Source of the DNA: Diprion similis
Lineage: Eukaryota > Arthropoda > Insecta > Hymenoptera > Diprionidae
DNA: 64,000 nucleotides
Assembly (NCBI RefSeq): GCF_021155765.1
Contig: NC_060110.1
Span: forward strand, 20,482,001 to 20,546,000
Reading direction: 5' to 3'
In this document: positions 26,277 to 38,499 of the stretch, one piece after another
Layout: every line of letters begins with the position of its first letter
Position numbering within the stretch: position 1 is the first letter of the stretch
Notes under the pieces: model-generated
Databases searched by the model: none
Told to the model about the DNA's origin: nothing
The model's input: only the letters and a program-made list of their open reading frames with translations
Position numbers and translations under genes: made by a program

Positions 26277-26468
26277 ATGGTGGCGCCGCCCTGGTGTTTG
26301 AAATCTAAAATAACAAGCCAAAAGCTAAGTTTTCATTGCAGCGACGGATCGAGTGCATTTTCTTGTGAAGTTTCTGCATTACGAAGAAAAGCCCAGCTTC
26401 TTTTGAATACATTTTTGCCAATCTGCACGAAATCTTTTCTCTTTATGTTTGTGCCATGTCTTATTTCT

Positions 26469-29164
26469 ATGGAACACCTGTCACAAATTTTGATAGCCGC
26501 CACGAAAAACGTTCCGGAAGAAAGGTACGATTCGCCAGAGAGTTTTTATTTATTTGTTATCAAGATGAAACTAAATGAGAATTTAAAAACGATTGCTTCA
26601 TACTGTAAACAACTACTTTGTTAATTTTTTTTAGAAATGCATTGCGTTTTGTCATGAATTGGATAGAAAATAGTCTCGTTATATTAGGTTAAGTTAGGTT
26701 AAGACTTTGAACTCCGTAATTCTTATGTTCACCATTTTACGATCTTCCTAAAGACGTTGAGAGGTGCATTCAACGTAGATTCATAACAGATATTCGGAAT
26801 AGAATATTCTCTGTGATATTTGGAAATTTCAGTCTCGTCTTATCTAGTTAATTTAGGCATTTTATTTTCCATTGCTCTCACAGCATAGTAAACACAGAGC
26901 CTTGGCACCTGATGGCACAGATCTAGAACCAATTCACAGATCCAGACACCGCCACAAACACGTATCTAGACCCAGACACGCTCCAAAGCTTAAAATCTCA
27001 CCTAATGATACACAGGATATGAATCCAGAAAATGAAAATGCCTCGGCAACGAAGAGTAGGACTAAGCGCCATCTCCAAAAAGAGATACAACGCCTGCTTG
27101 AAGAAAATGAAACATTGGCATCTAGGTTGGAATTATCCGCTGGAGATTCCGGTATACAACAAAGTAAGAAGCTTTTTTCTAACTGGTTTTCTCCATTTTT
27201 ATTCATTACAAACAATCAAATTTTGCTACTTTTTATTTCTCAGGTATAGCCAAGGATCTGAAAGACAAGGAAGCACTGATAATCAAATTACAGAATAAAA
27301 ATGAGAAGATGGAGGCTTTTTGCAAAGATGTTAATACAGAGAATATGAAACTCAAAGAACTTTTAAATCAACGAGAAACTGATTACAGAAAATTGCATAT
27401 ACATCACGAGGAGTTGACGCAATTCGCTCAAGGGATAGAAGAGGAAAAAAATCATCTCCTTATTGTCAATCAAAAGCTGAAAGCAGACAAATTACAACTT
27501 ACAGAAGACTTGGGCTTGCTGAAAAATTTGATCTACAAGCTTAATGTGGAAATTGAGCGGTATCAAGACAAGTTAAGGCAAGAGGATCGCAACGGCTTGC
27601 AACAAACTGACACTGGTACTGCTTGCGAAGTTGATACAATTGATACTAACAAAATGTTAGAATCATGGGGTCGAGTTAATATTCATGCTCTGGGCCCGTT
27701 ATTGGATGCTTACCAAGAAAATCTGTCGGAAAAAGATGATCTTATAAAAAAATATGGCAAGGAAATCGAAGAGTTTAGTGGAAGATGTAAAGACATAGTT
27801 GCCGAAAATGAAATGTTGCACAAAGACATAAAAGACCTAACGTCAAAGGTATTATTGTCACAGTAAGATCATTTGGTTTATAGATATATCATGCGTTCAC
27901 TTTCACCTTACTATTTTACATAACTTTATTACAGCTGAAGAGTAAAACAGAAGAAATCGAAGAACTCACTCGAGACGCAAGTGTGGTAAAAGAACAAAAT
28001 GATCTTTTAATGAAGCAGGTTGCATTGCTGAAACAGAAGCTAGTGGAGATACATGCCGTGTACGAAAAAAAGGTTGAGTCGATGTCGCGAGATAATGAGA
28101 AAATTCATAATGATTTTCTGGTCTGCAAATCAGAGCTCAGTAATATTCAAGGCAAATACGAAATTCTTAATGAAGGTTATGAGAAATTGAAGCACAACAA
28201 CGAACGAACGATGCCAGTTTCTGTGCACACGGCAGCTATTGATGAATGCAAGCGATTATTTGAGGAATTGAAGAGTCAGTATGAGTTGGAGAAACAAAAG
28301 CTCGTCAACAAAATTAAATATCTGGAGGAAACTCAACCTGAAAATGAGAGACAACTGATAATAATCACTGCAGAAAGGGATCAGCTTAAGACCACAGTCA
28401 AGTGTTTGGAAAAAAATTTTAAGTGAGTTGTTTTTTTCATTCATTTATTTGAATATTTTCTGGTAACGTAAGCATCTCGACTGATAATATTCAACGTCTA
28501 TTCTTTACTGCCAATTATTCTGTAATTACGAATTTTTACTTGTAGACGAACTCAACATAAGTTAGAACACCTGCAGAACTCTATGTATTCTATACAAGTC
28601 TCTCGGGACTCGCTAAAGCGGCAATTAAATAAGACAGCTGGATACTGTGAGGAATTGGCGGCAGAACAGGAGAGATTGATCAAAGAGAACCGTGAGTTAT
28701 CAATTGTACTGCAAGAAAGAGAAAAAGAAAACGAAAATTATCAGTATCTTGGTGACAATATTGTCCACCGAATGGGAAATTTGAAAAATCAAATAAAGGT
28801 AGGGTCGAGAATCTGAGGTTGCATTCAGAACCATCCATAAATATTTTTAGTGTAAAACGATGTTTTACTTAATTTGTTGCAATGAAATTTCCAGAGTGTA
28901 CAGGCGGGAGCAAAGGAACAACTAAAGACTGTAGAGAAGCACATAAAAAGTCAGGAAATGGGTGCGGATCAAATGAAGACGGAATATCAGCGCGAATTGC
29001 AACGCCTCAAGCAATTACTGAGGCAAAAGGAAGACCTAATCGGTAAACTTCAAAGAGAAAAATACGCGACGCAAGATAATTTGGAGCTCGTCTGGCGCGC
29101 TGCTACCAGCGGAGACAAAAAAGTGAAAGATGTGTTAAAGAATACGAAAATATATAATATTTAA
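26469..29164 (+). CDS. CEP89: CEP89 (CCDC123) homologue, centriolar distal-appendage coiled-coil protein
   Basis: CEP89 is a coiled-coil protein of centriolar distal appendages needed for ciliogenesis, with reported mitochondrial roles. Exons: 26469-26524, 26889-27163, 27244-27848, 27935-28422, 28546-28798, 28895-29164. Phases match throughout; 1947 nt, 648 residues plus TAA. After a basic, His-rich segment (residues about 30-45) nearly the whole protein is heptad-type coiled coil. Stretches resembling vertebrate CEP89 are LNVEIERYQDKLR; the non-coiled island SWGRVNIHALGPLLDAYQ followed by KDDLIKK; VHTAAIDECK; and the C-terminal LELVWRAATSGDKKVKDVL. It is shorter than the vertebrate protein, mainly through a reduced disordered N-terminus. 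The reading frame is open upstream to an ATG at 26277, so up to 64 extra residues are possible; 26469 was chosen as a compact start. Intron 1 uses acceptor CATAG, 5 nt after a competing CACAG; only CATAG keeps frame. Confidence 0.88.
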
Positions 29165-30058
29165 AACACGGTAGAATCTCGTGATAAATGAAACACAAGA
29201 ATGTGTATTAATCTCGTGAAAGGTACATAGAAGCGATTTTCTTAAGCTTAGCAAGTTTCAAAGCTATGCCAGTCGCTCGGTCTTAGTTTCGAACTGATAT
29301 AATCGCCAGTTCAGTTAGCTGTAATGCGAAATGAATGAAATGCACGAACAGAGGCTAGTAAGTAGCTAGAATTACAGAGTCTAGATTTTTTCGAACGTCA
29401 AACGTCGTTGATATCGAAATATTGCGATGATATGATACGAAAAATTGAGGATGATATGAAATATTATTTCAATTTGGTACATTCAATCCATTTAAGAAAA
29501 TTACCTACCATTAGCAATACGAAATATTTACTTTGCGGGTGATCGCAAGTTTGTAGTCTTGAAATTTAAAAAGAAACACATTAATTTATACTATTTTGAG
29601 CACGTCGCTCAATCACGTAAATAGATATGTATATTGCACTTGGCAAAGCGCAGGTCGCTCAGTATGAAAACCTTGTACGAAAATTAGCTGAATAGCATAA
29701 CAATTAACGATCCATCACGACGGAAGTACATAAAAAATAGATCAACAAAATTTTCATTGATTACCAATCGAAATCAATTTACGATTTTTCGGTGATGTAT
29801 CGTATCAAATATGAATCAATTCAAATCAATTGAAATTTGATCTCAAATATTTAAGTACACACAACGTTTCCCGCTAACAGATGGTTACGTAGGTGTAAAG
29901 TGATTGTTCTAGTCGTAGTTATACGTATGCAATGATAATATCTAGTCATTCCACCACATTTGCAGTATTTATATTCATATTTATAAATATACAATTTTAA
30001 ATCACTATAAAATTTGTTCATTCATCAATTTGTTGACCTAACTTCCAAATATCGGATA

Positions 30059-30064
30059 AATAAA
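30059..30064 (+). terminator. Possible polyadenylation signal for CEP89
   Basis: AATAAA within GATAAATAAAAAC on the gene's strand. The long distance from the stop codon makes this tentative; a variant signal closer in may be used. Confidence 0.25.
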
Positions 30065-33000
30065 AACAGAGCAAAAATCGCCACAGCATAGATTTTGCCG
30101 TTAAGATATTTCGCAAGTGATGCCTGCACAGTGTTATCATTCAACAGTTCCCCACTGATCGTAACATGACAGGAGACAATCATTTAAAATGGACTCAACA
30201 TGTCGGATGTATACATGCGGTGTCAGCCACCTTATTTTAGTCGTGACATCAACCAATAATAAGTGGTAGCGAAGGTTGTTAAGGCATATTGCCGAGAGGA
30301 CACAATAATAGTTTTAAAAGCTGAAAGCGCCTTTTATAGCTATGATCTCACACCTTCCGTTGATCTACACAACAAGTAGAGGATTACATTTCAATGATTT
30401 TACCTCAGATTACCTGGAGGTTCTCTCGAAGTTTTCGAATATATGAATAACAAACGGTCGTTCCGTTAGATCTGGAACTCCGATTTGGCATTATTCAATA
30501 GTCACCGGCGAAGTCAGGCGGTCGTAAAATCATTTTTATTATAATTGTTATTTTAACACCGAGCTCATTTACATACATGCGTACATACACGTGTACCTGT
30601 AGCGTGACGCAGTAGGAATTCGTCTTGTCATTCGAAACGATAAACATATAGCTACTCTTAATGCATCTACAGATTTACTCATTTTTCTTCCTTCATAATA
30701 TCTGAATATAAATTCCGTAAGATTCTGTAAATATGGAAAACATCGCACGCAGCTAAAAACTTGATGGATCAGGGTTCAAGTGTACATCCGTCGTGCTCAT
30801 CGATTCGTTTCGCAATATACCGTGACGAATTTTTAAACTTGTAGAAAACGATCTACCTGTCGAATACATCGGTATCGACGAAGTGTTTGAGAAGTTCCTT
30901 GAAAACTCGTAGGAACACCGCGAGCTCCATTCTCATTATTGCGGTCGGCCATATTGAAATTGAACATTAATCAAAAGTGTCGCATTTGATTATAAAGATC
31001 GGATTTTATCGTATTTGCTACCCTATATTGAATCAATGTAATAGTATAAAAGTCTGGCAGCTTGCACGAAGGTTTCTGTGCTATGATATTCGTATAATTC
31101 ATCTAAAACGAACAGCTGATTATTTTTTCGACGCCATATTGCTTGGCGTACATCACATTGTATCTTTTTCGGTAATAAACTGGATAAGGAAAATCGTTCT
31201 CAGTGTACGAGTAGTTCTTGCTATCAGTTGAATTGACGAAGACAATTAAGATTTGTCAAATTATTACATTATCATTTCGCGTGAAATTTCTAGTCGTATT
31301 ATCAAAAGGAACATCAAAATTTCCTATATATTCAAACAGAAGCCTTGTGTCAATAAAATCTGATAAAAGATAGCGCGCGATTCTCGTGTGCTTCAATACG
31401 TTGCGTGTTCGTAAGGTTTATAGGAACATTTAATCTCAACAAAACGTCCGGTGTTATTCTATTTACAAAACGTCGATGAGCCGGCGGTCTTTTCAAGTAT
31501 CGAAAATGTTTTCATACAATTCTGGTTACTGCCTCTCATAAATTACCCCTTGACGGAAAAAATAAATTTTAGTCGCCCCAAAATTTTGAGAAAGATGTGA
31601 GTTCTGAATAACTCAGGTGCGCGCTCTCGATGCATCGAACAGCTTTTAATTGACTAGGGATTATCAGGGTGCCCAGTAGGCACTTATAAAAGTCATTGAC
31701 GTTTCTGCATTCTCATTCTACACCTTGGTTTGTTATAATACGTGTGCATGATATCTAGATGTATACAAAATTTTACGCTGGATCGTATTTCGTCAAGATT
31801 AGATTGAGCCGTAACCTTTTAAGAGTACAACAGTACAAATACGTCTAAGAAAACGTATCGACCAAGTAATCGCAATCTTGAAAGCAAAGGAAAAAAAAGG
31901 CGATCGCACGAGGCGGGACGACGATTACGCGGCCGGTAAGTCTCCTATCGAATTTTAGTTGTATTGCGTTAACGCGGCTGACTATGAGCTTCGTGAAAGT
32001 CCGGAAGAGGTCGGGTGATCGTTTCTCGACGTGTAGAACCAAAATGCCGTCTGCTAGGCGCGTCGTCTGTCGAACTGCCGAGGTAACCGGGTCGCATTTC
32101 TGATGTAAAACTTGCTGTGATAACTGACAAAGAATTTACGAATTGAAAAATAGTGCTCGGGGTTAAAACCTGTGTCGACCAGCCCTGGTTGGAGCCGAAT
32201 AACGGATAACTGTGACTAGATACGTGCGAGTGTTCAACCGGTAGACATTGATTTTTACTCCTTTTGCTTTCCGCCGTCAGATGATCAAGCGACGAAACGT
32301 CATCGTGCAGTTCTGTCTCTATTTACAACCCGAGTAATCGTCTCTAGAATCTTATTTTCGACGATAACCCTGGACTACTGCCACTGACACGGATAATCGA
32401 TAGAGGCTATCGCAGAAAGTCTGTTTCTTGCAAATGTAGTCCATTTGTGTTCGAGAATATATCACACATCGTTTTTCGAGGAAAAAATTGAATGAATAAT
32501 AAAATTCTGCTCATCTCATTTTGTTTTTTACTTTTGCCGTATCGATACAACAGCAACATCATTATCATTATCACTGAGCGGAATTGTCTGATGTGTTTTT
32601 TTTTCTGTTGTTGCTTAAATCGCGTTTGAATCCGAGCAGATTACGTTCGCTAGTAAATGTTAATTTGATCAATACGCAGTCGAGTAGTTCAAGTAAAAAA
32701 ATGAAATAAAAGACAGGAGTTCATACAGTAGTAATTATGTCGCTGTAAGTCGCTCCGATGTTAGATAACATCGCTTTGCATTATATATGCTTATACAGGT
32801 TCCTTCACATTACGTAATTTTCGAGTTGCATGCAAGGTGCAGGCAGCTCGCGAAAGACAAGATATCGCATAAATATCGCTTTGCGGGCTGCGAGCGTTGT
32901 CTCACCCCTTTCTATCCGAGAAATTGAAAGTGGAAAAAAACTCCTGTATTAACCCGTGAATCACCGAGAACGTCACGATCAGGAGTGAATCACGCGATTG

Positions 33001-34150
33001 AAATTATATCCGCGTCTGACTGCTCGACGCTGACAGTTTTAAAATTCTTCTATATTATTATTATATTACAATCATTATTCATCTTGATTTTTGTTTCTCG
33101 TGTATTATTTTACGAACTGCACGTTCCGCGAATGACGTCCGCACAGTCGTTGGGAAGTTCCAAACAACTCCGAGGGTTCGTTAACCTCGTGTAGCAGTAA
33201 TTGTCAAAAGCCCCGCTGCAATCTATCTCTTTAGGTTAAATACAGATTTGTCCGTTGCGGAAACGGGTCAGTCGGTGCGCAGGTTCGGCAACAAAGCGTT
33301 AATTCAACGAATCATTCCGTACTCCGTATCTACGTGGGAGTAACGATGCGAGCTAGGAATAACAACAACAATTCTTGTTAACTACAATGCAAAATTCGTC
33401 GGTTTCGTAATTTTTTTTCACAAACCATACGCTTCCGAAAGTCCATCAGCAACTTCCGGTTTGCCGTAGAAACTGACAATGAAACGCGATGTCACTCTAT
33501 ACGAATTATTAGCTACATGGCACACGGCAGAGAAACAATTGCAGGCGCTATCACGCGTCGTTTGTTTATTCGCAGTGTAAGAGCAGTTGTCGCGGTGAGA
33601 AACACGTGAGTTACTACCGAGTTACGAAAACCTTTAACGATCTCATTATCAGTTCGCGTCGGAAATCCGAAGTTGTAGATGGACGATCACAGTACCGCCT
33701 AAAGCAAAAGTTGGTATCTAATCAATCATCAAAGTTATACAGGTATACATGTACACACACGGAAAAATGAATTCAAAATCGAGTGTCTTCTGACGTGCAT
33801 ATTTCTCGGCGTTGTTGGTAAAGTACTTCGATGAAGAGTGAACAGTAGAACTGAGATAGAAATACATCGCCGGAACAGTGTAGGATGGCCCGTGGTTTTC
33901 TTGAGCGTGAAAACCGTACACCTGGGTAGAAAAAAGGCATAAAAAAAGAAGAGAGGAAGAGGAAAGGAAGCTGATCGGCGCATCGAATCGCCTCTGCATC
34001 GTCGACGAGCATCGCGTCGCATCTCGCGATTCGGGTTAGTCGCGTAGCGCGTATCGGCGACACCGAACGAAGCGCCTCTGGCGGCGTGTCGAGTAAGCGG
34101 AAGCCGGCGACGTCGGCCAATAAACAAACGACGAGCGAGGCTCGCGGCAG

Positions 34151-34187
34151 CAAGGAAGGCAAGGAAGGCAAGGAAGGCAAGGAAGGC
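34151..34187. repeat. Minisatellite, CAAGGAAGG x4
   Basis: Four tandem copies of a 9-bp unit immediately upstream of the spectraplakin leader. On the minus strand it would encode a repeating tripeptide, but there is no sign it is coding. Confidence 0.85.
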
Positions 34188-34199
34188 GCCTCACGTCCG

Positions 34200-34622
34200 A
34201 TCGGCTGACAAGTCGTCGCGCTGCAGCTGCGGTGCGGGTGGTTGTCGAAGGTGGAGGAGGGTTGTGCGACTTTGTTAACCCCGAATAACCTCCGAACGTG
34301 GAGGAGCGGTGATAAACGAATCAGGCGATAGTGTGTGTGAAGTGAAGTTGCAGAGGAGGGCCGACGCCGAGTTGCAATTGTTTCTCACCCCGCGATCAGT
34401 AGCCAAAGTCGCACCGTCGACTGTCATCGGCGAGTTTTTCCGCTCCGATCTCGCATCTTGAGAGCAACCGGGCGGCGTTATGAATGAACAGAGGTTAACG
34501 GGACCGTGTGTGATCCTCGGAGATGATCAGTGATTCGGATTTCGACGATCAGTTCGGGCTAAATTCGCACCGCATTTCGATCCCGCTTTACAATCGAGGT
34601 CCGAAACAACGCAGGGAGAAGG
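34200..34622 (+). promoter_or_regulatory. Probable promoter-proximal region and 5' leader of the spectraplakin gene
   Basis: GC- and CpG-richer than its surroundings and directly 5' of a well supported first coding exon. An in-frame TAA at 34560-34562 precedes the ATG at 34623 with no ATG between, which fixes the start. Two upstream ATGs are present. One is at 34480 (17-codon uORF ending at 34533). The other is at 34523 (48-codon uORF ending at 34669), which overlaps the main start in another frame. No TATA box was identified and the exact start of transcription is unknown. Confidence 0.5.
34480..34533 (+). other. Upstream ORF (17 codons) in the spectraplakin leader
   Basis: Starts at ATGAATGAACAG and stops at TGA 89 nt before the main ATG, in a different frame. 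It could dampen translation of the main ORF if the leader includes it. Conservation is unknown. Confidence 0.35.
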
Positions 34623-34669
34623 ATGGAGTTCGAGCTCGACGGCAGCCTGAAGGAATGGGCCAAGGATAA
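34523..34669 (+). other. Overlapping upstream ORF (48 codons) in the spectraplakin leader
   Basis: Begins MISDSDFDDQF and reads through the main ATG in the +1-shifted frame, ending at TAA 34667-34669. An overlapping uORF of this kind normally reduces initiation at the downstream ATG. It may be chance. Confidence 0.3.
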
Positions 34670-34725
34670 GCCGCTCAGCATCCTGCAGCTCGATCCAGCT
34701 GACAGAGCGGTTCTCAGGATTGCCG
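34623..34725 (+). CDS. shot: First coding exon of a spectraplakin (short stop / MACF1 / dystonin family), partial
   Basis: Spectraplakins are giant cytolinkers joining F-actin (paired calponin-homology domains at the N-terminus) to microtubules (C-terminal GAS2 domain). This exon encodes 34 residues plus one base, starting MEFELDGSLKEW and ending LDPADRAVLRIA, then the donor G|GTGAGT. The last stretch closely resembles the vertebrate MACF1 segment LDPAERAVVRVA, which is followed directly by the DERD..QKKTFTKW start of the first CH domain. The phase-1 end (a single G) would complete an Asp codon at exactly that place. The rest of the gene lies beyond the right edge, so the domain content is inferred. 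Insect homologues use several alternative first exons, and this appears to be one of them. The symbol is by homology to the Drosophila gene. Confidence 0.82.
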
Positions 34726-35707
34726 GTGAGTCAACCACGAGTTGATGTTCTTGTTTTTTCTTTCTTCCATTGTCACGCTTTTTACCCCAAGACTTCAATC
34801 GGAAGTTTGCAATTTCTCGTTAATTTTATTTACCCACAAACAGCGGGTGAGACGTTGTTCAATTCTCCTCGAGTCGTAGTAGAGAGAGTACGATGTCCAG
34901 TCGGCACTACGACAAGTTTTTTTTCCCGCGTAACCAAGCATTAAGTTGTGTATGTAAACAGATTTCAGCGTATCGACGAAATTTGCAAGAATTTAGGTAT
35001 ATTGCGTAAGTATAATTTGGGAACTGACTTATCAATTCTCTCCTGGATCTGTCTTTCAGTTTTTTGTTCCAGCGAGTAACGAAACGTAAACACACCGAGA
35101 TTCGGTTTCTTTTATAAATTTTACACGTCGCGAGTACCGTGATTGCACAACAAAGACGGTTACGCACCTCAGATATTGGGAAAAAAAAAGAAAAATAATA
35201 ATAGTCGAGCGTAGTGAAGATTCTTCGATGAGACTCCGCGTATCGGTGTGATGTCAAAACACGAGATTGTAGAGCGACGATGGAAAAAAAAACACAACAC
35301 GCCGGTGTAGCTTACAGCGACTTGTGTAACCGATAAAGATAAAAAACAACACGTTCATAGAAAAAACACAGAGGAAAAAAACAAACTACGAATGATTTTA
35401 ATAGTTTTGCTCTCACGGTTGCGGTTTTATGTACAGATTCTTCTTCGAATAATAAATTAAGATGATGATTCTACACGGTAGCAATACCACTGATGCGATT
35501 CTCTTATTTTTACTTACGTTTCGTATATCTTTCCGCGAAAGTATTAATACACAGTCGCTGATACTCCGATATTCGTGAAATATTCAGATTTTCGTTGCAT
35601 TTCTGCGAAAATACGAAAATACAATCAACTTTATCGGCCGTAACGCGTATAATAGTGAAAAAAAAATTGTTACCAATACAATGACAAGGATCACGTGGTC
35701 ACACACC

Positions 35708-35710
<3 letters not shown>

Positions 35711-35739
<29 letters not shown>
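35711..35739. repeat. (AT)n microsatellite, left flank of the palindromic element
   Basis: About 15 AT dinucleotides directly abutting the 640-bp palindrome, consistent with insertion into a TA-rich array. Confidence 0.9.
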
Positions 35740-35742
35740 CTA

Positions 35743-36382
35743 GACTGTATCAAAATAATTGACTATTTTTTTTTTTTAATGGTATACTGAAAATATTGTT
35801 CAAGATGACGAAAAAGAAATACCATAAAAATTTCAGATTTTAATATTGATATTTAGAGGTGCCTCATCGCGATTTTCTACTTTCCATAAGAATAACATGG
35901 CAAAAATGGTTCTTACTCCTTGCGATTTTTATAACTAGATAACGACGCGCCGTACAGAAAATTCAAAAACATTTCTTGGTAGGAAATTGAACGTTCTACA
36001 GAAAAGGTCTCTTGTCATTTTACGATAAGTCTACTCCTTCAAAAGTTATTTGAGGTCCTTTGCTGAGGTTTGACCTCAAATAACTTTTGAAGGAGTAGAC
36101 TTATCGTAAAATGACAAGAGACCTTTTCTGTAGAACGTTCAATTTCCTACAAAACATGTTTATGAATTTTCTGTACGACGCGTCGTTATCTAGTTATAAA
36201 AATCGCAAGGAGCAAGAACCATTTTTGCCATGTTATTCTTACGGAAAGTAGAAAATCGCGATGAGGCACTTCTTAGTATTAAAATTAAGAGCTCCCATTT
36301 TAACAGGCGCCTTTTTTCGGTATCCTGAACAATATTTTCAGTATATTTAAAAAAAAAAGTAGTCAATTTTTTTGATACAGTC
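35743..36382. mobile_element. 640-bp near-perfect palindromic foldback element flanked by TA
   Basis: The two halves are inverted copies of each other along their whole length (about 310 bp each), folding around a short centre near 36060. The left end GACTGTATCAAAATAATTGAC and right end GTCAATTTTTTTGATACAGTC are inverted repeats, and each is flanked by TA. A TA flank suits a Tc1/mariner-type target duplication; no transposase frame is present, so the element is non-autonomous. The arms differ by only scattered substitutions and small indels, suggesting relative youth or arm gene conversion. The family could not be named from sequence alone. Confidence 0.8.
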
Positions 36383-36383
36383 T

Positions 36384-36426
36384 AATATATATATATATAT
36401 ATCTATCTATCTATCTATCTATCTAT
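36384..36426. repeat. (AT)n then (ATCT)n microsatellite
   Basis: About nine AT units followed by six ATCT units, directly right of the palindromic element. With the left (AT)n run it suggests the element landed inside one AT array. Confidence 0.9.
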
Positions 36427-37378
36427 GGGGGATTCCGAAATAAACCGGTGTCGATGACTGGTGAATTTTTTGTGAGAACAATCATATGGAGAACAAGGCT
36501 GGCATCATACGGGTATTTAGAGAATTGTAAAAGTGAGACAGAAATTAATCGATGACAGCAGGCAAGGCCTCCTCCTCTTCCTCCTCCTCCATCACCTAGC
36601 TTGCATCATAGAGTAGAAATGATCCGTTCCGACTTTCCGAGAGAGACCCCCTCGGGTGTGACGTCGTCGCGACGCGGCGGCGGCGGCTTCGGTCATTCAT
36701 AAATCACACCGTAAGTTGTTGTAATAATGTGTACGCCTATAGGTATAGAGTGAAAGACAACACGCGGCAGCGTCGTCCCTGGCAACCGTCGCAACCTGAC
36801 AACAACAAGACTCGACCGTCTCGTTCTTCACATATTTTTGTTTTCTCATTTTCCTACTTTTATTTTATCGTCCCGAGGTATAGAAATACTCGTTTTTTGT
36901 CTAGGCTTATACTCAAAATAGAATTTTGAAATCTAAGAATTTCACCTAATTGCACTTTCTCCCTTCTTATAATCACATATCGGCGATTTCACTAAAATTA
37001 GTTCCTTTCTATTGACGACGCTTCGTAATTTAACGAAGTATCGAAGGGACGTGGCTATTAACGCTATGTTCAGAATACGTACATAATTTATTCGGAATTT
37101 AAACGATCTCATTAGAATCGATTATATATGCGAAAGTTTCCAGGGTGTTTTTGAAGAATCTAGATAATTAGAATTTGTCGTATTCTCTCTGTATGGGACT
37201 GCATTTTTTTTACCTCTTCAACGATCGAGATCCATAAAAAAACGTTCTTTTACCCTGATTTGTTAAATCGTCAATGATGAATCAATAACTCTTATCGATC
37301 ATTGAACAGGTCGTAATTATCAGGAATTCCATAGCACTGCTTTAAACAATGTAAATAAAAGTCATACAGCGAGATTAT

Positions 37379-37399
37379 TACCACCACCACCACCACCAC
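37379..37399. repeat. (CCA)n microsatellite
   Basis: Seven CCA trinucleotides in intronic DNA. Confidence 0.85.
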
Positions 37400-37534
37400 A
37401 ATTACGAAATCATCAAAAGTCGTTTTATGGCCACAGAATTTTCAATTTTGCGGAATTGCTCGAACGGCTGCAATTGCATCGATGTGAAACGGCGATAACT
37501 TCGTATCCTGTTAACACTATAAACTAACAACGAT

Positions 37535-37723
37535 GAGGCTGAAGTTAGTAACGTTATTGCAATGATTCACGTTTCGGTAAACCCGTTATTTCGTAATTTT
37601 ATGCATCTCTGAAATTCTTATTACCGAAACTTGGCCACTTCAAAGTCACAACAAAGTTATTGCAAAATAGTGATTCTTCTCCTCCCAATATTTCGTTGCG
37701 CTAACGTTACTAACTTCAGCCTC
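37535..37723. mobile_element. MITE-like element, copy 1 (TIR GAGGCTGAAGTTAGTAACGTTA)
   Basis: The 20-22 bp sequence GAGGCTGAAGTTAGTAACGT at the left recurs in inverted form at the right (ACGTTACTAACTTCAGCCTC). The total is 189 bp with no coding capacity. Two related copies lie 1.8 and about 4.2 kb to the right, which supports a mobile family rather than a chance hairpin. Confidence 0.75.
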
Positions 37724-38499
37724 GTTAACAGCGTCAGTTCCGTATTGTTTCTCTCGTCGACGACGAGTTGACGTCATCGAATCCTGTGAAAAGAAAATAA
37801 CATATGCAATCGTGCGGTGACGTCATCAGGTAACACAGCTGACAAATAGTGCACCAATTGATTCAGCCTCGCTGTTGGGTTGCTTGATTTTCTGCGCTCG
37901 AAGATCTTGAAACTCTGTTATCAGGCCAATAACGCGTTTCAATCTACCGTTTGACGCTCGTCGTCGTCCGTATTCGTGTGTCGTGTGATTGACAAGATTC
38001 CTGCACAAGTAAAGCCATGAGGACAGGAGGTTAACGTATTTATTATTACGTAGTCTTCTTACGTCCAGTACGTAACGCAGCAGAAGCGGCAGTTTCGTGA
38101 TGAATTTATATGTCATGTAATACTTGACGATCTTTTTAACATTATTTGCATACATACGTGAGAGGCAGAGTTACTGAGAATTGGGCCTAGCAATAAGCAG
38201 TAGGTCGTCGCCTGCTCAGCGCGCAACAGTGTGAACCTTCAGAATTTAGATCGGCATAATAAATTCCAGTCACACCTCGTCGTGAATTATTATCAAATCG
38301 AACGCTTCGATAGACTCTCTGTATAGCGCTATGTATAGAATTCTGCTACTTGTCGGTTATTCTAATCACTTAAATATTCCGTTCATCACTTCACCCTGCT
38401 CAGGTGATGATGACGCTGCCGATTTTGCATGTCATTACGATGATAAGAAAACAAAACAAACAAAAAAAAAGTCGACAAAATAGAAATCGAATCGTGCTT

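Larger units (their letters stand above)
29165..34199. other. Intergenic interval between CEP89 and the spectraplakin gene
   Basis: Probably contains the CEP89 3' UTR; the first canonical AATAAA noticed on the plus strand is at 30059-30064, about 900 nt past the stop. Otherwise AT-rich with no supported gene on either strand. Sequence becomes GC-richer from about 33950, approaching the spectraplakin promoter. Confidence 0.55.

Noticed and set aside
26687..26703. TTAGG/TTAAG repeats resembling insect telomere repeat
   Set aside because: Only two or three imperfect units inside CEP89 intron 1; too short to be an interstitial telomere array. A similar CCTAA pair near 15335 was dropped for the same reason.
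34523..34669. MISDSDFDDQF... frame as the true spectraplakin N-terminus
   Set aside because: It stops at 34669 before the donor, whereas the frame from 34623 reaches the donor in the phase and sequence expected for the family.
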